Both the position numbers and the translations under genes were made by a program. 11,193 nt of DNA, taken from contig NWUY0300046577.1 of assembly GCA_004151065.3 (NCBI GenBank), positions 3,506 through 14,698 on the forward strand, in the 5' to 3' direction. The notes below the pieces were generated by a model. The model had not been told where the DNA came from, did no database searches, and worked only from the letters and a program-made list of their open reading frames with translations. This document shows positions 8,548 to 11,193 of this stretch, piece by piece; within the stretch, counting starts at the first letter, position 1; each line of letters starts with the position of its first letter. This DNA is from Larix sibirica (Eukaryota > Streptophyta > Pinopsida > Pinales > Pinaceae).

Positions 8548-8997
8548 GAAATTCACTAACACATTGCCGAAGTTTGAAATCTCCAGTAGTCTTTTGAGAT
8601 TGAAATCAACACTTCTGAATATACTATATGCATAATACTTAATCATGACTGAGGTCATCACGTAGAATATTATTCTAAAACATTACTAGAAGCCAAGATA
8701 AATTACAACACCTATGATAAGGAATTTTATGCATTGGTCTAGGATTTGAAACAAAGGAAACATGACATCTTTGAGAAAGAGACAATTTTAAATATAGACC
8801 ATCATCTAGTCATATTTATAAATTCACAATCCTAGATACACGAGAAGAATCATATCAAATGGGACTATATACAATAGTTCCACTTGGTAATCAAATGTAA
8901 GAAGGGATCCTCAAATCAAACAGGATACATTTTCAGTTAGCCTCCAATACAGGGGTTATGTATGCTCCAAGTGCATTGTGCAAGTTACCAAGATTGA
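8548..8997 (+). pseudogene. RNase H relic of pol
   Basis: RNase H removes the RNA template during reverse transcription. A connection segment reading TNTLPKF leads, after a one-base shift, to SFEIEINTSEY and then GHHVEYYSKTLLEAK, TYDKEFYALV, NIDHHLVIFINSQ and FHLVIKCKKGSSNQ, all characteristic of Ty3/gypsy RNase H. The frame is continuous from about 8581 to 8994, apart from in-frame stops (TAG at 8740, 8833, 8875 and 8938, plus a TGA after HD and at 8995). The catalytic Glu (8722-8724) and one Asp (8797-8799) remain. The first Asp has become Asn in INTS, and the last, normally in an ADALS-like motif, is lost. Confidence 0.9.
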
Positions 8998-9085
8998 AAG
9001 GAGAATAATTAGATTGATATAGTTTTTTGGAGAAGTATGGTAGGCCTTGCACCATCCTACCAAGATAAACATGACTCCATTTTTA
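8998..9085 (+). other. RNase H-integrase linker
   Basis: Short broken stretch between two clear domain relics. It probably holds the tail of the RNase H linker, but no motif could be assigned. Confidence 0.4.
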
Positions 9086-10018
9086 GACTATTCACTCAGA
9101 GATGATTGGTTATATCAACTAAATCAAATGTGTTCCCGACACACCAAATTATCCCTGCCTTATTTTTTAAGCACAATCATCCACCTATGGTGAACATTTT
9201 GGTACTAATAATACCCTTCAACATCTAGAATGCCACATTCTTTGGCCTACAAAACAACACTAAGTTGAAACCTTCTCTTTACCTTATTTGTTAAGCACAA
9301 TCATCAACCTATGGTGGACATTTTGGTACTAATAATACCCTTCAACATCTAGAATGCCACTTTCTTTTGCGCACAATGTAGTGCCATGTTGGAAACCTTC
9401 ATTCAATAGTGTTCCCTCTGTAATCAAAACAAAAATTCTAATCATAAATAAGGGTTATACCAACCACTACCAATTCCTACTAGATCTTTGGAGTAATCAT
9501 CCATAGATTTCCTCTACAAGTTACCTATGAAACGATGCAAATATGATTTTATTTTTGTTGTAGTACACCAATTCTAAAAAATGGACATATTCACTTTCTG
9601 CACTAAAATAACCTCGACACAACAAACAACAAAATTATTCTTCAAATATGTATAGTCTCATTTTTTTCTTGCACTTAATATTGTCTTTGTTCGGTATTCA
9701 TGATTCCTTAGCACTTTCTAGAAAAAAATTATGGCAAATATTTGGATGTCACTTGAGCTCCTCTAGAAAATTTCACCCCTAGGTAGACTGGTAGACAAAG
9801 CTAGTCAGTAATATATTGGTTCATGTCTCGCTATGTTTTATGGAAAACAAAGAAAATGGGACACATATCTCCATGTCATTCAACATAGTTATGATAGAGA
9901 AGTTGATAAATCCAATCACTATTATCCTTCTGAAGCATGTTCTGGATATCAAATGCTATCCCCATACGAGGTACCAATCACATTAATTCCACTGAAAACT
10001 ACACATCAGTTTGAATAG
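9086..10018 (+). pseudogene. Integrase relic: zinc-binding and catalytic core
   Basis: Integrase inserts the cDNA into the host genome. The N-terminal part reads DDWLYQLNQMC, then a duplicated GHFGTNNTLQHLE-like zinc-finger block, then CSLCNQ (9410-9427), the CxxC half of the HHCC finger. The core frame has IDFLYKLPMK with the first catalytic Asp (9506-9508) and YDFIFVVVHQF. The segment that should hold the second Asp is missing or scrambled near 9695-9715. The third motif reads FHP-stop-VDW-stop-TK, with Lys (9798-9800) at the expected catalytic Glu. The tail, open from 9833 to 10018, reads WDTYLHVIQHSYDR and YPSEACSGYQ, typical of the end of the core. Stops include TAG 9407, TAA 9449, 9494 and 9575, and TAG 9780 and 9792. 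Confidence 0.9.
9158..9405 (+). repeat. 124-bp tandem duplication inside the integrase zinc finger
   Basis: Units 9158-9281 and 9282-9405 are head to tail. They are close to identical over the first 75 bases or so and more diverged, with about one indel, toward the end. 124 is not a multiple of three, so the duplication shifts the frame. Related elements have one such block, so this is a secondary event in this copy. The right unit joins the downstream CxxC and core with only one further frame shift. Confidence 0.85.
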
Positions 10019-10028
10019 TAGAGTGCTT

Positions 10029-10598
10029 CTACCTTTTTCCAAAATATGGCACACATTCATGCCCAAGTCGAATAATCTCTACTAACCTCCTGATCTCACT
10101 ATAAGAACCTTCAAGATTGACATTGTATTTTAACACACTTGTAGGTGGTGGGTAATATGTGGCTTTACTTAGAGAAGAAACTCTTAAAGAACAACAAAAC
10201 CATAAATTCAAGCCCATATGTTATGGACCATACACAATTATTCACCAGATTAGTGAGAACACATATTAATTATACATTCCTCACAGTGGAGAATACATAA
10301 CATGATTAATGTTTATCACCTTAAGTTATATAAGACATCTTTCCTTGAATATGAAGTTCATATCTCTTATCCAGTGGATAATATTTCAAATTTACAGTCC
10401 CTTCCTGTAGAGTATAATTGTTACACACAAACAGTCACTCCATTCACCAAAATCAACACATTTATTAACTACTGGGATGCAAGGGACAACTACCCACTCA
10501 AGCTAAATGGATCTCCCAAGCTGCACCAGAACCAAAATTCCCATAGTTGGTTAAGAAAGTGTGGACGTTTTCAATTAAATAGGGAGGATCTGATGTAG
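10029..10598 (+). pseudogene. Integrase C-terminal relic with GPY/F module
   Basis: The C-terminal part of Ty3/gypsy integrases binds DNA and, in chromoviruses, may guide target choice. Here NMAHIHAQVE (from about 10045) and later NMWLYLEK match the segment after the core. In another frame, EETLKEQQNHKFKPICYGPY (GPY codons 10225-10233) and TIIHQISENTY form the GPY/F module. After a TAA and a shift, NVYHLKLYKTSF follows. The frame from 10302 to 10598 is open but resembles integrase only at its start. Its tail could be a ruined chromodomain, which cannot be shown. It ends in the start of the 3' LTR, at a TAG beginning at 10596. Confidence 0.8.
10581..10588 (+). other. Polypurine tract
   Basis: The purine run agggagga lies two bases before the 3' LTR start TGATGTAGG. 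The polypurine tract resists RNase H and primes plus-strand synthesis, and it always sits at this boundary. The position confirms the 3' LTR edge. Confidence 0.75.
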
Positions 10599-10848
10599 GT
10601 CAAATGATCACTTACTTAGAATATGACTCTTCAATACCAACATCCAAGTGGAAGAAACACCCTCAACATGTTTCTAGATTATTAGTTATTGTGTGTTGAT
10701 TGAGAGTAAGCATTTAGTTTCATATTTATAGCCTTTGGGCTACATGTAGGGGTTGTTTAATTTAGTTTCATATTTATAGCCTTGAGATCTCAAGTTGTGT
10801 GCTTCACCTCCTAGATAGGATTTTCATGGTTCTTAGGTTCAAAGCACT
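10591..10848 (+). repeat. 3' LTR, diverged and internally deleted
   Basis: The LTR starts TGATGTAGG after the polypurine tract and ends near the CA at 10845-10846, giving about 258 bases against about 342 for the 5' LTR. The centre of the 5' LTR, with its TATA and AATAAA motifs, is absent. In its place is a duplicated 24-base block. The two LTRs were identical at insertion, so the deletion and the roughly 20 percent divergence of aligned parts accumulated afterwards. No matching target-site duplication was found outside the LTRs. Confidence 0.85.
10712..10783 (+). repeat. 24-bp direct repeat pair within the 3' LTR
   Basis: The block at 10712-10735 (atttagtttcatatttatag plus cctt) recurs exactly at 10760-10783, 48 bases downstream. 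The 5' LTR has one related copy near 1647-1670. The pair is private to the 3' LTR and marks a later rearrangement. Confidence 0.85.
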
Positions 10849-11193
10849 TTATTTTTGCATGCCCCCTAGAATCTTGCATGTTGTTACAAATATCTTGTTG
10901 GTGTTATAGAAATGCTAAACCCCGTCAAGAAAATTGACTTTCAAATATCTCTAACTAGTTTTTCATTTTCACATATATATAATGCATTTTGAATTTTCAG
11001 ATATCTATACAACTTTATAAAACTAGCACATTGTTTTCTCTAGCACGCTTTGTAAAAACACAAATATATTCAACATTGTTTGAATGTGTGTCCCTACTAA
11101 TTCGGTTCACACCTATTTTGATCTTGGGCTCCTACTCTTCACAATGACTTGGGAATTCCTCCAGCGTAACAGCAGCTAAAGCATTCCTCCTAG
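10849..11193. other. Right flank, no gene recognised
   Basis: A+T-rich non-coding sequence beyond the retroelement. Both strands were read and no protein relic, RNA gene or clear terminal repeat was found. It may belong to another old repeat or to the host sequence into which the element inserted. Confidence 0.5.

Larger units (their letters stand above)
1524..10848 (+). mobile_element. Degenerate Ty3/gypsy-type LTR retrotransposon (whole element as assembled)
   Basis: The two ends are LTRs that both begin TGATGTAGG and share an internal stretch at 1815-1836 and 10798-10819. Between them, in order, are a primer-binding-site remnant, gag, protease, reverse transcriptase, RNase H, integrase with a GPY/F-type C-terminal module, and a polypurine tract. 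RNase H before integrase is the diagnostic Ty3/gypsy order, since Ty1/copia has integrase first. Every coding part contains stops and frameshifts, so the element is not autonomous. The assembled span is about 9.3 kb. Removing one copy of the 2,996-bp duplication and the roughly 0.95-kb internal insertion leaves about 5.4 kb, in the normal range for compact plant chromovirus-like elements. Assignment to a lineage below Ty3/gypsy is an inference from general resemblance of the protease and integrase parts. Confidence 0.9.

Noticed and set aside
8449-8661. 70-residue open frame on the - strand
   Set aside because: It lies antisense across the end of the insertion and the start of the RNase H relic, which is clearly readable on the + strand. 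It has no recognisable domain and is a chance open frame.
10029-10217. 62-residue open frame on the - strand
   Set aside because: The + strand here encodes the integrase C-terminal relic, with several family motifs. The antisense frame shows no motif of its own.
1519-10853. Target-site duplication flanking the retroelement
   Set aside because: The bases before 1524 (ggttt) and after about 10848 (ttatt) do not match, and shifting the ends by a few bases did not give a convincing pair.
1-11193. Undescribed defence or biosynthetic system
   Set aside because: Both strands were read, and every recognisable protein segment belongs to a single decayed LTR retrotransposon. No other conserved domain or gene cluster is visible.

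Overview
This window looks like repeat-rich nuclear DNA from a seed plant. It is visibly A+T-rich, has no intact gene, and is dominated by one old, heavily mutated Ty3/gypsy-type LTR retrotransposon on the + strand. Large decayed elements in gene-poor DNA would fit a gymnosperm or another large plant genome, but the sequence alone does not fix the species. No rRNA, tRNA, CRISPR or bacterial-type gene was recognised.

Layout. Positions 1-1523 are A+T-rich non-coding flank with small local repeats. The extreme left edge may be the start of a second LTR element on the - strand. The 5' LTR is about 1524-1865 and carries a TATA box and a polyadenylation-like signal. It is followed by a degenerate initiator-Met primer-binding site and a leader made of three 98-bp tandem units (1904-2197). 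Relics of gag, protease and reverse transcriptase follow in the usual order. All carry stops and frameshifts, and the reverse transcriptase has lost all three catalytic aspartates. The RT/RNase H boundary is interrupted by about 0.95 kb of unrelated DNA. RNase H (about 8548-8997) and integrase (about 9086-10598) come next, then a polypurine tract and a diverged, internally deleted 3' LTR (about 10591-10848). The last 345 bases are non-coding flank.

The most striking structure is a 2,996-bp direct duplication: 2157-5152 is repeated at 5154-8149 with no indel and one base difference found by eye. A single undetermined base (n, 5153) separates the copies. The first copy stops in low-complexity sequence and the second starts inside the 98-bp tandem array. 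This is best explained as two overlapping contigs placed end to end without merging. With one copy and the internal insertion removed, the element is about 5.4 kb, a normal size for a compact plant Ty3/gypsy element with one gag-PR-RT-RH-IN order. The second gag, PR and RT entries below are therefore probably the same DNA listed twice.

Nothing here supports a working gene system. The value of the window lies in its decay history (TAG-biased stops, nested insertion, local tandem duplications, unequal LTRs) and in the likely assembly error.
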